Part shown: positions 16,399 through 25,408 of the stretch, piece after piece | Position numbering within the stretch: position 1 is the first letter of the stretch | Layout of the letters: every line of letters starts with the position of its first letter | Assembly (NCBI RefSeq): GCF_001720585.1 | Contig: NZ_MABH01000043.1 | Location: 1-54,814, forward strand | Reading direction: 5' to 3' | Length of the DNA: 54,814 nt | Source: Cereibacter johrii | GTDB lineage: Bacteria; Pseudomonadota; Alphaproteobacteria; Rhodobacterales; Rhodobacteraceae | Notes under the pieces: generated by a model | The model's database searches: none | The model's input: the letters and a program-made list of their open reading frames with translations, nothing else | Told to the model about the DNA's origin: nothing | Program-made: the position numbers and the translations under genes

Positions 16399-17490
16399 AT
16401 GGGCCATACCATCCGCGAGATCGCCACGGCGCTGGACGCCGAGGCCGCCGGCAATCTCGATCTCGTCGTGACGCACGCGGCAGAGCCTGCCGCGGCCGAT
16501 GCCGACGCGCTGGCGCTGGCCATGGATGCGCGTTACGCCGAGGGGATCCGGCAGGGTGCGGCGCGCGCGGCGATGCTCTGGCAGGGAGCCGACTGGCAGG
16601 CGCTGGGGCTGGAGGCTGCGATCTTCGTGCCGCGCGGGCGCCTCGCCATGGCGGGCCTGTCGCGGATGCTCGATCCCGGCCCGCAGATCGCCCGCGTCGT
16701 GCATCCGATGGCGCTGGTCGATCCCACGGCCGAGATCGGCGAGGGCGCGGCCATCGGGCCCTTCGTCACCATCGGCGCGCAGGTCCGCATCGGGCCCAAT
16801 GCCCGGATCGCAAGCCATGTCTCGATCGCCGAGGGCGCCGAGATCGGGGCGGACGCGCTGATCCTGCAGGGCGCGCGGATCGGCGCGCGGGTGCGGATCG
16901 GCGACCGGTTCATCTGCCAGCCGGGCGCGGTGATCGGCGCGGACGGCTTCTCCTTCGTCACGCCCGAGAAATCCGGGGTCGAGGAGATCCGCGAGACGCT
17001 GGGCGAGCGCGAGGAGATCCGCCAGCAATCCTGGGTGCGGATCCATTCGCTGGGGTCGGTCCGTCTGGGCGACGATGTGGAAGTGGGCGCCAATTCCACC
17101 ATCGACCGCGGCACGATCCGCGACACGGTGGTGGGCAACGGCACCAAGATCGACAATCTCGTGCAGCTCGGCCACAATGTGCAGGTCGGCTCCGATTGCC
17201 TGCTCTGCGGGCAGGTGGGCATTGCGGGCTCGGCCCGGATCGGCAACCGGGTGGTCCTCGGCGGGCAGGTCGGTGTCTCGGACAATATCTTCGTGGGCGA
17301 CGACGTGATCGCCGGCGGCTCGACCAAGATCCGCACCAATGCGCCGGCGGGCCGGGTGATCCTCGGCGATCCGGCGGTGAAGATGGAAACGCAGATCGAG
17401 ATCCAGAAGGCGATGCGCCGTCTGCCGCGGCTGGCCGCGACCGTGGCGGCGCTTCAGAAAGCTGTTTCATTGAAGGGGCAGAGTGACTAA
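16399..17490 (+). CDS. lpxD: UDP-3-O-acylglucosamine N-acyltransferase LpxD (probably a paralogue)
   Basis: A 363-residue acyltransferase that adds the amide-linked acyl chain to UDP-3-O-acyl-GlcN in lipid A synthesis. After an N-terminal uridine-binding domain (about 1-100) comes a left-handed beta-helix of hexapeptide repeats (about 101-325, I-G-x-x-A-x-I units), then a C-terminal helix. The catalytic His is His259 in L-G-H-N-V-Q-V-G. It is not beside fabZ, lpxA or lpxB as the housekeeping copy normally is, but directly before an acyl carrier protein and a ketoacyl synthase, which suggests a specialised acyl supply. Confidence 0.9.
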   Translation: MGHTIREIATALDAEAAGNLDLVVTHAAEPAAADADALALAMDARYAEGIRQGAARAAMLWQGADWQALGLEAAIFVPRGRLAMAGLSRMLDPGPQIARVVHPMALVDPTAEIGEGAAIGPFVTIGAQVRIGPNARIASHVSIAEGAEIGADALILQGARIGARVRIGDRFICQPGAVIGADGFSFVTPEKSGVEEIRETLGEREEIRQQSWVRIHSLGSVRLGDDVEVGANSTIDRGTIRDTVVGNGTKIDNLVQLGHNVQVGSDCLLCGQVGIAGSARIGNRVVLGGQVGVSDNIFVGDDVIAGGSTKIRTNAPAGRVILGDPAVKMETQIEIQKAMRRLPRLAATVAALQKAVSLKGQSD

Positions 17491-17523
17491 ATCACCGCCA
17501 CCAGACGGTGCAAGGGGAAGACC

Positions 17524-17790
17524 ATGGCACAGAGCGTTCAGGATAAAGTCATAGCGATCATTGCGGAGCAGGCGGTGCTTGAGCCCTCCGACGTGAAGAT
17601 GGATGCCACGCTCGAAGAGCTGGGCATCGACAGCCTGGGCCTCGTCGAATCGATCTTCGCCATCGAGGAAGCCTTCGACATCTCGGTGCCCTTCAACGCC
17701 AACGATCCGGAGGCGAGCGGCTTCGACATTTCGTCGGTGCGCGCCATCGTCGCCGCGGTCGAGGGGCTGGTGGCCCAGCAGGCTGCCTGA
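17524..17790 (+). CDS. Acyl carrier protein (specialised)
   Basis: An 88-residue acidic four-helix carrier with the phosphopantetheine site G-I-D-S-L at Ser37. It is a little longer than housekeeping AcpP and has an atypical loop rich in Asn/Asp (F-N-A-N-D-P-E). It lies 33 bp after lpxD and 11 bp before a ketoacyl synthase, a setting like that of dedicated lipid A carriers such as rhizobial AcpXL, although here no fabZ or alcohol dehydrogenase partner is next to it. Good AAGGGGAAG ribosome site before the ATG at 17524. Confidence 0.88.
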   Translation: MAQSVQDKVIAIIAEQAVLEPSDVKMDATLEELGIDSLGLVESIFAIEEAFDISVPFNANDPEASGFDISSVRAIVAAVEGLVAQQAA

Positions 17791-17801
17791 ACGGACAGCG
17801 C

Positions 17802-19010
17802 ATGAAACGAGTGGTCATCACGGGCGCCGGCACGATCAACGCGCTGGCGCACGACGTGGCGGGCACGCTGGCCGCCTTCCGCGAGGGGCGCTGCGGCATC
17901 ACCGAGCTCGACATCCGCGACAAGGACCGGCTGTCGATCCAGATCGGCGGCCAAGTCCACAACTGGGATCCCGAGGCGCATTTCAACCGCCAGCAGATCG
18001 TCCTCTATGACAAGTTCACCCAGTTCACCCTGCTCGCCGCCCGCGAGGCGGTGGCGCAATCGGGGCTGACCTTTGCGGGCAGCCTCGGGCTCGAGGCGGG
18101 GGTGATCCTCGGCACCGCGGGCGGGGGCGTGAACACTTGGGACGAGAATTACCGGGTGGTCTACGAGGAGGGGAAGAACCGCGTCCATCCGTTCGTCGTC
18201 CCGAAGCTCATGAACAATGCGGCCGCCTCGCATGTGTCGATGGAGTTCCAGCTTCGCGGACCCTCCTTCACGGTGGCCACCGCCTGCGCCAGCTCGAACC
18301 ATGCGATGGGGCAGGCCTTCCAGATGGTGCGCTCGGGGATGGCGCGGGCGATGCTGACCGGCGGATCCGAGGCCATGCTCTGCTTCGGCGGCATCAAGGC
18401 CTGGGAGGGTCTGCGGGTCATGTCGAAGGACGCCTGCCGGCCCTTCTCGCTCAATCGCAACGGGATGGTGCAGGGCGAGGGCGCGGCGATCTTCGTCTTC
18501 GAGGAGTACGAGCATGCCCGCGCGCGGGGCGCCGAGATCCTCGCCGAGGTGATCGGCTTTGCCATGACCTCGGACGCGTCCGACATCGTGATGCCCTCGA
18601 AGCTCGGCGCGGCGCGGGCGATCGAGGGGGCGCTGCGGGATGCGCGGGTCAATCCGGATGCGGTGGGCTACATCAATGCCCATGGCACCGGGACGGCGGC
18701 CAACGACAAGACCGAATGCGCCGCGGTGGCGGATGTGTTCGGCCATCACGCCGATCGGCTGATGATCTCTTCGACCAAGTCGATGCACGGGCATCTGATC
18801 GGCGGGACGGGGGCGGTGGAGCTCTTGGCCTGCATCCTCGCGCTGCGCGAGGGCGTGATCGCGCCCACCATCGGCTACGAGGAGCCGGATCCGGAATGCG
18901 CGCTCGACGTGGTGCCGAACGTGGCGCGGCAGGCGCGGGTGGATGTGGTGCTGTCGAATGCCTTCGCCTTCGGCGGGCTGAACGCCGTGCTCGCCCTGCG
19001 GCGGGTCTGA
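17802..19010 (+). CDS. Beta-ketoacyl-ACP synthase (FabF/KAS II-like)
   Basis: A 402-residue condensing enzyme with an intact Cys-His-His triad: Cys162 in T-A-C-A-S-S-N, His294 in N-A-H-G-T-G-T, and His331 in K-S-M-H-G-H-L-I-G, with Lys326. It extends acyl-ACP with malonyl-ACP to give 3-oxoacyl-ACP. The triad means it should be a true elongating synthase rather than a chain-length factor. It is the last gene of the lpxD-ACP-KAS group, separated by 11 bp from the ACP gene, and is followed by a terminator. No reductase or dehydratase is in the group, so its direct product may be what LpxD uses. Confidence 0.9.
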   Translation: MKRVVITGAGTINALAHDVAGTLAAFREGRCGITELDIRDKDRLSIQIGGQVHNWDPEAHFNRQQIVLYDKFTQFTLLAAREAVAQSGLTFAGSLGLEAGVILGTAGGGVNTWDENYRVVYEEGKNRVHPFVVPKLMNNAAASHVSMEFQLRGPSFTVATACASSNHAMGQAFQMVRSGMARAMLTGGSEAMLCFGGIKAWEGLRVMSKDACRPFSLNRNGMVQGEGAAIFVFEEYEHARARGAEILAEVIGFAMTSDASDIVMPSKLGAARAIEGALRDARVNPDAVGYINAHGTGTAANDKTECAAVADVFGHHADRLMISSTKSMHGHLIGGTGAVELLACILALREGVIAPTIGYEEPDPECALDVVPNVARQARVDVVLSNAFAFGGLNAVLALRRV

Positions 19011-19030
19011 TCGGGCGGCTCGAAAGCGAA

Positions 19031-19055
19031 ACGCCGCCCGGGTTGCGGGCGGCGT
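19031..19055. terminator. Terminator between the ketoacyl synthase and ialB-like genes
   Basis: A perfect 10-bp inverted repeat (19031-19040 with 19046-19055) between the convergent stops. Short T-rich bases follow on the minus strand (TTTCGCTTT), so it may work in both directions. Confidence 0.6.
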
Positions 19056-19076
19056 CTCTCGGTTGCGTTCGGAAGA

Positions 19077-19745
19077 TTATTCCGCGGCGGGCTTCTGGGC
19101 CGCCTCGGCCTTCTCGTTCGAGCTCTTCACCGCGTCATAGGCGGCGGTGAACCCTTTCAGCGAGACGTTCAGCGCGACCTTCTGATCCGGCGCCACGGCC
19201 GGAACGATGGTCACGACGCTCTTGTTGCCCTTCTTGAAGGCATCCACCTCGGCCTGGGTGAAGCCCACGCGCGCAAAGCAGCCCGCGCGGTTGCACCAGG
19301 AGAAGGGATAGACCTTCGGCTTGGCCGCATCGACGCCCATCGTCAGATTGGCGGTGAGCAGCGTCTCGAGCGGCGCCACGATGGTCGCGCCGGCTGCGGC
19401 CTGCTGGCCCGCGGGCAGGGCGAACATGCTGATCTCGGCCACCGAGTTGCCTTCGCCGTCCTTCAGAAGCTGATACATCTGGCACGGGTCGGCACCGTCC
19501 TCGGTGCGGACGCAGCGCTGTTCCCAGTCGCCGTGGGTCGCGGCGACATAGGTGGAGCCGATCCCGTCGGCCTGGTCTTCCTGACCCATGGACAGCCCCT
19601 GCGGAGCCGCGGCGCCTTCGGCGGGCGCCTGCGCGGCGGGAGCTTCGGCGGCCGGGGCGGCCGGCGTCTCCTGTGCCCAGGCGGCGGGCGCAAGGGCGAT
19701 GCCCAGGGCCATGACGCAGAGGGTTTTCAGTTGCTTGCTCGACAT
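19077..19745 (-). CDS. Invasion-associated locus B (IalB) family periplasmic protein
   Basis: A 222-residue exported protein: signal peptide (about 1-25), an Ala/Pro-rich linker (about 26-50), then an IalB domain marked by T-H-G-D-W-E-Q-R-C and a second pair of cysteines, C-N-R-A-G-C, that probably form disulfides. C-terminal tail rich in Ala/Lys/Glu. IalB proteins are common in Rhodobacterales; their biochemical role is unclear despite the name. The ATG at 19745 starts a canonical signal peptide (M-S-S-K-Q-L-K). Confidence 0.82.
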   Translation of the reverse strand: MSSKQLKTLCVMALGIALAPAAWAQETPAAPAAEAPAAQAPAEGAAAPQGLSMGQEDQADGIGSTYVAATHGDWEQRCVRTEDGADPCQMYQLLKDGEGNSVAEISMFALPAGQQAAAGATIVAPLETLLTANLTMGVDAAKPKVYPFSWCNRAGCFARVGFTQAEVDAFKKGNKSVVTIVPAVAPDQKVALNVSLKGFTAAYDAVKSSNEKAEAAQKPAAE

Positions 19746-19881
19746 GCGCGATCCTGTCCTCACATTATGTCGAGCGCGCTGTAGCACGCCCGCCCCACAG
19801 TGTCAGGTGCCAAATGCGCGAGGGCCTGCGGGTGGCGGGGCCTTGCTCCCATGGAGCGTCGGGGCGCGGAGGCGACGCCGA

Positions 19882-19958
19882 AAAGCGAAAAGGGCCGGCA
19901 ATCCGGCCCTTCTCAGCGTCAATTTTGCTCCCTGTCGGACTGGCCGACTTCATCTGAA
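19882..19958 (-). ncRNA. Candidate small RNA upstream of ialB
   Basis: On the minus strand, TTGACG (19987-19992) and TAGCGT (19964-19969) are 17 bp apart and could start an RNA near 19957. The RNA would hold a GTCGG/CCGAC hairpin (19934-19938 with 19944-19948) and end at a 9-bp hairpin (19890-19911) followed by TTTCGCTTTT. The -10 match is weak. R. sphaeroides has sRNAs reported in this neighbourhood, to my recollection, but I could not check this. Confidence 0.4.
19890..19911 (-). terminator. Intrinsic terminator (minus strand)
   Basis: A perfect 9-bp AAGGGCCGG inverted repeat with a 4-nt loop, followed on the minus strand by a T-rich stretch. It is 145 bp upstream of the ialB start, so it cannot be the ialB terminator. 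Confidence 0.65.
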
Positions 19959-20030
19959 AGGGAACGCTAAGGGCTAAAGGGAAGCCCGTCAACAGCGAAT
20001 CGTTTCCGCAGCCGCCGCCGAAAAGGCAGG

Positions 20031-20059
20031 AAAAACCGCGCCTTCGAGAGAAGGCGCGG
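20031..20059 (-). terminator. Strong intrinsic terminator (minus strand)
   Basis: Stem 20036-20044 with 20051-20059, 9 bp perfect, 6-nt loop, followed on the minus strand by five T (20031-20035). Confidence 0.75.
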
Positions 20060-20150
20060 CCAGTCCAGTTCAGGGAGGAAGGAACACCGGCGGCTGATGG
20101 GCACCTCCGGTAGAGAGGAGAATCGCAGGGATAGTTTAAGGATGTATTGT
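20031..20150 (-). ncRNA. Candidate small RNA or catA 3' UTR-derived RNA
   Basis: The minus strand from about 20150 to 20031 is pyrimidine-rich, with CTCCTC and CCTTCCTCCC motifs (anti-Shine-Dalgarno-like, as in Rhodobacter stress sRNAs). It ends in a perfect 9-bp hairpin followed by TTTTT. It lies between that terminator and another hairpin (20198-20225) that could end catA. No convincing promoter was found, so processing from the catA transcript is equally possible. Confidence 0.4.
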
Positions 20151-20197
20151 TTCCACGCGCGCATCTGCCCCCCCGCGTCGCCCCGCTGGAAGGACAA

Positions 20198-20225
20198 CGG
20201 CCGGAGGGGTCGATCCCTCCGGCCG
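20198..20225 (-). terminator. Hairpin after catA
   Basis: An 11-bp perfect inverted repeat (20198-20208 with 20215-20225), 50 bp beyond the catA stop. No T-run follows on the minus strand, so it may act as a transcript-stabilising or leaky terminator. Confidence 0.5.
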
Positions 20226-20274
20226 TCAGGGCAGGTGCTTCGGCGACAGGCCCGGGGCGGGCCTGCCGGGGGCG

Positions 20275-21741
<1,467 letters not shown>

Positions 21742-21842
21742 GATGGTTGCTCCCTCGGTTGGCGTCTTTGCCCGGTGACATATGCCTGAGTTTTGGAATA
21801 AATATAAATCGGAACTTCTGTGTAATGCGATAAGGCCAGCTT
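21742..21842. promoter_or_regulatory. Shared catA-oxyR control region
   Basis: About 100 bp, markedly AT-richer than its surroundings (21790-21812). A perfect inverted repeat ATAAG-N5-CTTAT lies at 21830-21844 and overlaps the oxyR start codon, a natural site for autorepression. The OxyR site for catA is expected here but cannot be fixed by eye. Confidence 0.55.
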
Positions 21843-22769
21843 ATGAGACTCACGCTGCGGCAGCTTTCCTACTTTCTCGCCCTCGCCGAAGAGCGGCATT
21901 TCGGCCGCGCGGCCGAGCGGGTGCATGTCTCGCAGCCGGCGCTGTCGATGCAGATCCGCGAGATGGAGGAGACGCTCGACGCGGTCCTGTTCGAGCGCCA
22001 TCCGCGCGAGGTGCGGCTGACGGCGGAGGGGCGCGAGGTGGAGCGGCGCGCGCGCCGCATCTTGGCCGAGGTTACGGAGCTCGAGGCGGCGGCGCGGCAG
22101 CGGGGGCTTGCGCAGAGGGTCAATCTGGGCGTGATCCCCACGGTTGCGCCCTATCTTCTGCCCGAGGTGCTGCCCCTGCTGCGGGCGCGCGACATCTCGC
22201 GCGACCTGCGGGTGCGCGAGGCCACCACCGACATCCTGCTGTCGGCGCTCGACCGCGGACAGATCGATGCCGCGGTGATCGCCGCGCCGCAGGCGGTGGC
22301 GGGGCTGAAGCTGGTGCCGCTCTTTTCCGACCGTTTCCTGCTGGCGGGGCGCGAGTCGATGCTGTCGGCGGCGGGGACCGAGGCGCTGCGGCCGGTGGGG
22401 CTCGATCCCGACCGGCTGCTGCTGCTGGACGAGGGCCATTGCCTTGCGGATCAGGCGCTCGAGGTCTGCGGGATGGACCGGCGGCAGGCGCGGCTCGACC
22501 TCGGGGCCTCGTCGCTCACGACGCTCTGCGGGCTGGCGGGGCAGGGGCTGGGGATGACCTTCCTGCCCGAGATCGCCTGGCGGCAGGAACGGGCGGCGGC
22601 GCCGGGGCTGGCCGTGCGCCGCTTCTCGAAGCCCGAGCCCGCGCGGCAGATCATGCTCGCGCGGCGGGCGGCCAGTTCGGCGTCGGACTGGTTCGAGGAT
22701 CTGGCGCGGATGCTCGCACAGGCGGGCGAGACCCTGACCGGCCTCGCGCGCGCGGCGGTGCCGGCGTGA
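21843..22769 (+). CDS. oxyR: LysR-type peroxide sensor OxyR
   Basis: A 308-residue LysR-type regulator. The winged helix-turn-helix spans about 1-60 (H-F-G-R-A-A-E-R-V-H-V-S-Q-P-A-L-S). The regulatory domain keeps the redox pair of OxyR: Cys200 in E-G-H-C-L-A-D-Q and Cys209 in E-V-C-G, spaced exactly as C199/C208 of E. coli. Disulfide formation by peroxide activates transcription of the divergent catalase. AAGG lies about 8 bases before the ATG, inside a palindrome that may be its own operator. Confidence 0.94.
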   Translation: MRLTLRQLSYFLALAEERHFGRAAERVHVSQPALSMQIREMEETLDAVLFERHPREVRLTAEGREVERRARRILAEVTELEAAARQRGLAQRVNLGVIPTVAPYLLPEVLPLLRARDISRDLRVREATTDILLSALDRGQIDAAVIAAPQAVAGLKLVPLFSDRFLLAGRESMLSAAGTEALRPVGLDPDRLLLLDEGHCLADQALEVCGMDRRQARLDLGASSLTTLCGLAGQGLGMTFLPEIAWRQERAAAPGLAVRRFSKPEPARQIMLARRAASSASDWFEDLARMLAQAGETLTGLARAAVPA

Positions 22770-22797
22770 GGGGCTGCCCGCGCCAGACCCGGATGCG

Positions 22798-23346
22798 TCA
22801 GGCGGCGGCGCCCTGCGCGTCGGCCGCGAGCCACTCCAGCACCGTGTCGGGCGAGGAGACGCCGTAGGGGTCTTCGCCGTGGTTGTCGCAGAGGCCCGGC
22901 TCCTCGAACCAGGCTTCCACGCGGCCGTCCTTCACGATGGCCGCATAGCGCCAGGAGCGCAGGCCGAAGCCCAGATTGTCCTTGCGCACCAGCATCCCCA
23001 CGCGGCGGGTGAACTCGCCCGAGCCATCGGGGATCACCTGCACATTCTCGAGACCCTGCGCCTTGGCCCACTGGTTCATGACGAAGCTGTCATTGACCGA
23101 GAGGCAGTAGATCGCGTCGATCCCGTGCGCCTGGAAATCGGCGAAACCCTTCTCGAAGCCCGGCAGCTGGTAGGTCGAGCAGGTGGGGGTGAAGGCGCCC
23201 GGCAGCGCGAACAGAACGCAGCGCTTGCCCGCGAAATAATCCTCGGTGGTCATGTCCTGCCAGCGGAACGGGTTCGGCCCGCCGAGGCTGTCATCGCGGA
23301 CACGGGTGCGGAAGGTCACGGACGGGAGCTTGGAACCGGGCAACAT
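22798..23346 (-). CDS. Prx5-type peroxiredoxin
   Basis: A 182-residue atypical thiol peroxidase of the AhpC/TSA superfamily, Prx5 subfamily. The peroxidatic cysteine is Cys56 in L-P-G-A-F-T-P-T-C-S; the family strand D-A-I-Y-C-L-S-V-N-D-S-F-V is clear. Additional cysteines are at 43, 80 and near 153, so a resolving partner could be internal or glutathione. Convergent with oxyR, 28 bp apart, forming a peroxide-defence block with catA. Confidence 0.92.
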   Translation of the reverse strand: MLPGSKLPSVTFRTRVRDDSLGGPNPFRWQDMTTEDYFAGKRCVLFALPGAFTPTCSTYQLPGFEKGFADFQAHGIDAIYCLSVNDSFVMNQWAKAQGLENVQVIPDGSGEFTRRVGMLVRKDNLGFGLRSWRYAAIVKDGRVEAWFEEPGLCDNHGEDPYGVSSPDTVLEWLAADAQGAAA

Positions 23347-23507
23347 TGGAATGATCCTCGTTTTACGACTGGCGGTTGCGGATTGTCGGTCTTCCGCTAA
23401 ACGTCCGTTGCCCGAGGGTCAAGATGCTGCGGCGCGGCGGGAGGGCTCCGCCGCGCCGATGCTGAAGTCATGGGCACTTGCGCGCGCCTTCTGGCCGCCC
23501 GAGCGGC

Positions 23508-24239
23508 TCAGAGCGTGGCGGCGCCGGTCGCGGGCGCGGGCTCGATGCCGCCCGGACGGAAGAAACCCGAGGCATGGGCGAGGCCCGCCGCCGCGCCACC
23601 CGCGAGCGGCGCCACGATGAAGACCCAGAGGTCCGAAAGCGCCTTGCCGCCCACGAAGAGGGCAGGCGCCAGCGACCGCGCCGGATTGACCGAAACGCCG
23701 GTCACATTGATGCCCACCAGATGGATCCCGGTGAGGGTGAGGCCGATGGCGAGCCCCGCGAGCGCGGTCGAGGCGCTCGAGACATGGGATGCGGTGGCCG
23801 CGAGGATCACGCAGACGAAGACGAAGCTCGCCGTCAGTTCGAAGATCAGCGCCGCGCCCAGGGAATATTCGCCGAGATAGCCCGCGCCGAACCCGTTCTG
23901 GCCGAGCCCGTCGGTGGCCAGCACGAAGCCCGCCTTGCCCGAGGCGATCAGGAAGACGACGAGCGAGCCGAGGAGCGCCCCCGCAATCTGCGCCAGCACA
24001 TAGCCGCCGAACTCGGCCATGGGCATCCGCCCCGCCATGAGAAAGCCGAGCGAGACGGCGGGATTGAGATGGGCGCCGGAAATGGCCCCCAGCGAATAGG
24101 CCGCGGCCACGATGGAGAGGCCGAAGGCGAGGGATATTCCCAACATGCCGATCTGCGGTCCCATCAGGACGGCGGCTCCGCAGCCGAAGAAGACGAGAAT
24201 GAAGGTTCCGAGCAGTTCAGCCAGGAGCTTCTTGGTCAT
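23508..24239 (-). CDS. aqpZ: Aquaporin Z-type channel
   Basis: A 243-residue MIP family channel with six membrane segments and both pore half-helix motifs: H-L-N-P-A-V-S and S-V-N-P-A-R-S. The residues around the second NPA fit water-selective AqpZ rather than glycerol channels. GGAG lies upstream of the start. It sits beside peroxide genes; some aquaporins also pass hydrogen peroxide, which could be relevant here but is not shown by sequence. Confidence 0.92.
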   Translation of the reverse strand: MTKKLLAELLGTFILVFFGCGAAVLMGPQIGMLGISLAFGLSIVAAAYSLGAISGAHLNPAVSLGFLMAGRMPMAEFGGYVLAQIAGALLGSLVVFLIASGKAGFVLATDGLGQNGFGAGYLGEYSLGAALIFELTASFVFVCVILAATASHVSSASTALAGLAIGLTLTGIHLVGINVTGVSVNPARSLAPALFVGGKALSDLWVFIVAPLAGGAAAGLAHASGFFRPGGIEPAPATGAATL

Positions 24240-24376
24240 GGACTGTCTCCGAGATGAATGAAAAGGCCTGGGCAGCTCTTCGCGCCGGGAAGGCGCCCCT
24301 GCATTGCGCAACCTTCGCAGTGCGGGGCTGGCTTCGTCGCGCGCGACGGCCTATATGAGCACGGAATGTCGCTTTC

Positions 24377-25339
24377 ATGATCGGAAAACTTGTGCGCGAC
24401 CTGAAGATTCCCGACCAGCGCCACCCGGAGAAGGCGCACCGGCCCGACAATGTCCAGCCGAAGAAACCGTCCTGGATCCGGGTCAAGGCCCCCACCTCCG
24501 AGGGCTACAAGGAGACGCGGGACATCATCCGCGGTCAGAAGCTCGCCACCGTCTGCGAGGAGGCGGGCTGCCCCAACGTCGGCGAATGCTGGAGCCAGGG
24601 CCACGCCACCATGATGATCATGGGCGAGATCTGCACCCGCGGCTGCTCGTTCTGCAACGTGGCGACGGGCCGGCCGCAGGCGCTCGATGCCTTCGAGCCG
24701 GGGCGCGTCGCCCATGCGGTCAGCCAGCTCGGGCTGAAACATGTGGTGGTGACGAGCGTCGACCGCGACGATCTCGAGGATGGGGGCGCCGAGCATTTCG
24801 CCCAGACCATCCGGGCGATCCGCCATCGTGCGCCGGCCACGACCATCGAGGTTCTGGTGCCCGACTTCCTGAAATGCGGGCCCTCGGCGCTCGAGACGGT
24901 GGTGGCGGCGCGTCCCGACGTCTTCAACCACAATCTGGAGACGGTGCCCGGCCTCTATCCCGAAGTGCGGCCCGGCGCGCGCTACTTCCACTCGCTGCGG
25001 ATCCTGCAGCGCGCGAAGGAGCTCGATCCCTCGATCTTCACCAAGTCGGGGATCATGGTGGGCCTCGGCGAGGACCGGCAGGGCGTGCTGCAGGTGATGG
25101 ACGACATGCGCTCGGCCGATGTCGATTTCCTGACCATCGGCCAGTATCTCCAGCCCACGCCCAAGCATCACCGGGTCGACCGGTTCGTGACGCCCGAGGA
25201 ATTCGCGGGCTACGAGAAGGCGGCTTACGGCAAGGGTTTCCTGATGGTCTCGGCGACGCCGCTCACGCGCTCCTCCTACCATGCGGGCGACGATTTCGCC
25301 CGGCTGCGCGACGCCCGGCAGAAGCGCCTCGGGGCCTGA
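24377..25339 (+). CDS. lipA: Lipoyl synthase
   Basis: A 320-residue radical SAM enzyme inserting two sulfurs into protein-bound octanoyl groups. Both iron-sulfur cluster motifs are intact: the auxiliary C-x4-C-x5-C ([12 protein letters not shown]) and the radical SAM C-x3-C-x2-C (C-T-R-G-C-S-F-C). The C-terminal Arg-Ser-Ser-Tyr (T-R-S-S-Y-H) that ligates the auxiliary cluster is present. Length is typical. It supports pyruvate and oxoglutarate dehydrogenase function. Confidence 0.97.
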   Translation: MIGKLVRDLKIPDQRHPEKAHRPDNVQPKKPSWIRVKAPTSEGYKETRDIIRGQKLATVCEEAGCPNVGECWSQGHATMMIMGEICTRGCSFCNVATGRPQALDAFEPGRVAHAVSQLGLKHVVVTSVDRDDLEDGGAEHFAQTIRAIRHRAPATTIEVLVPDFLKCGPSALETVVAARPDVFNHNLETVPGLYPEVRPGARYFHSLRILQRAKELDPSIFTKSGIMVGLGEDRQGVLQVMDDMRSADVDFLTIGQYLQPTPKHHRVDRFVTPEEFAGYEKAAYGKGFLMVSATPLTRSSYHAGDDFARLRDARQKRLGA

Positions 25340-25353
25340 GCGCCCGATCTGCG

Positions 25354-25391
25354 AAAAAAGCCGGCGGGGCGTCAGGCCCCGCCGGCTTTTT
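25354..25391. terminator. Bidirectional terminator between lipA and the diheme cytochrome gene
   Basis: A perfect 12-bp inverted repeat (25359-25370 with 25376-25387) flanked by A6 on the left and T5 on the right, between convergent genes. Confidence 0.85.
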
Positions 25392-25408
25392 CATGGGGCA
25401 GGGCGGCC

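Larger units (their letters stand above)
19746..20274. other. RNA-rich intergenic region between ialB and catA
   Basis: About 530 bp with no protein gene but three strong hairpins (19890-19911, 20036-20059, 20198-20225). Two of them are followed by T-rich bases on the minus strand. The spacing suggests one or two short minus-strand RNAs; each candidate is listed separately. Confidence 0.55.
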
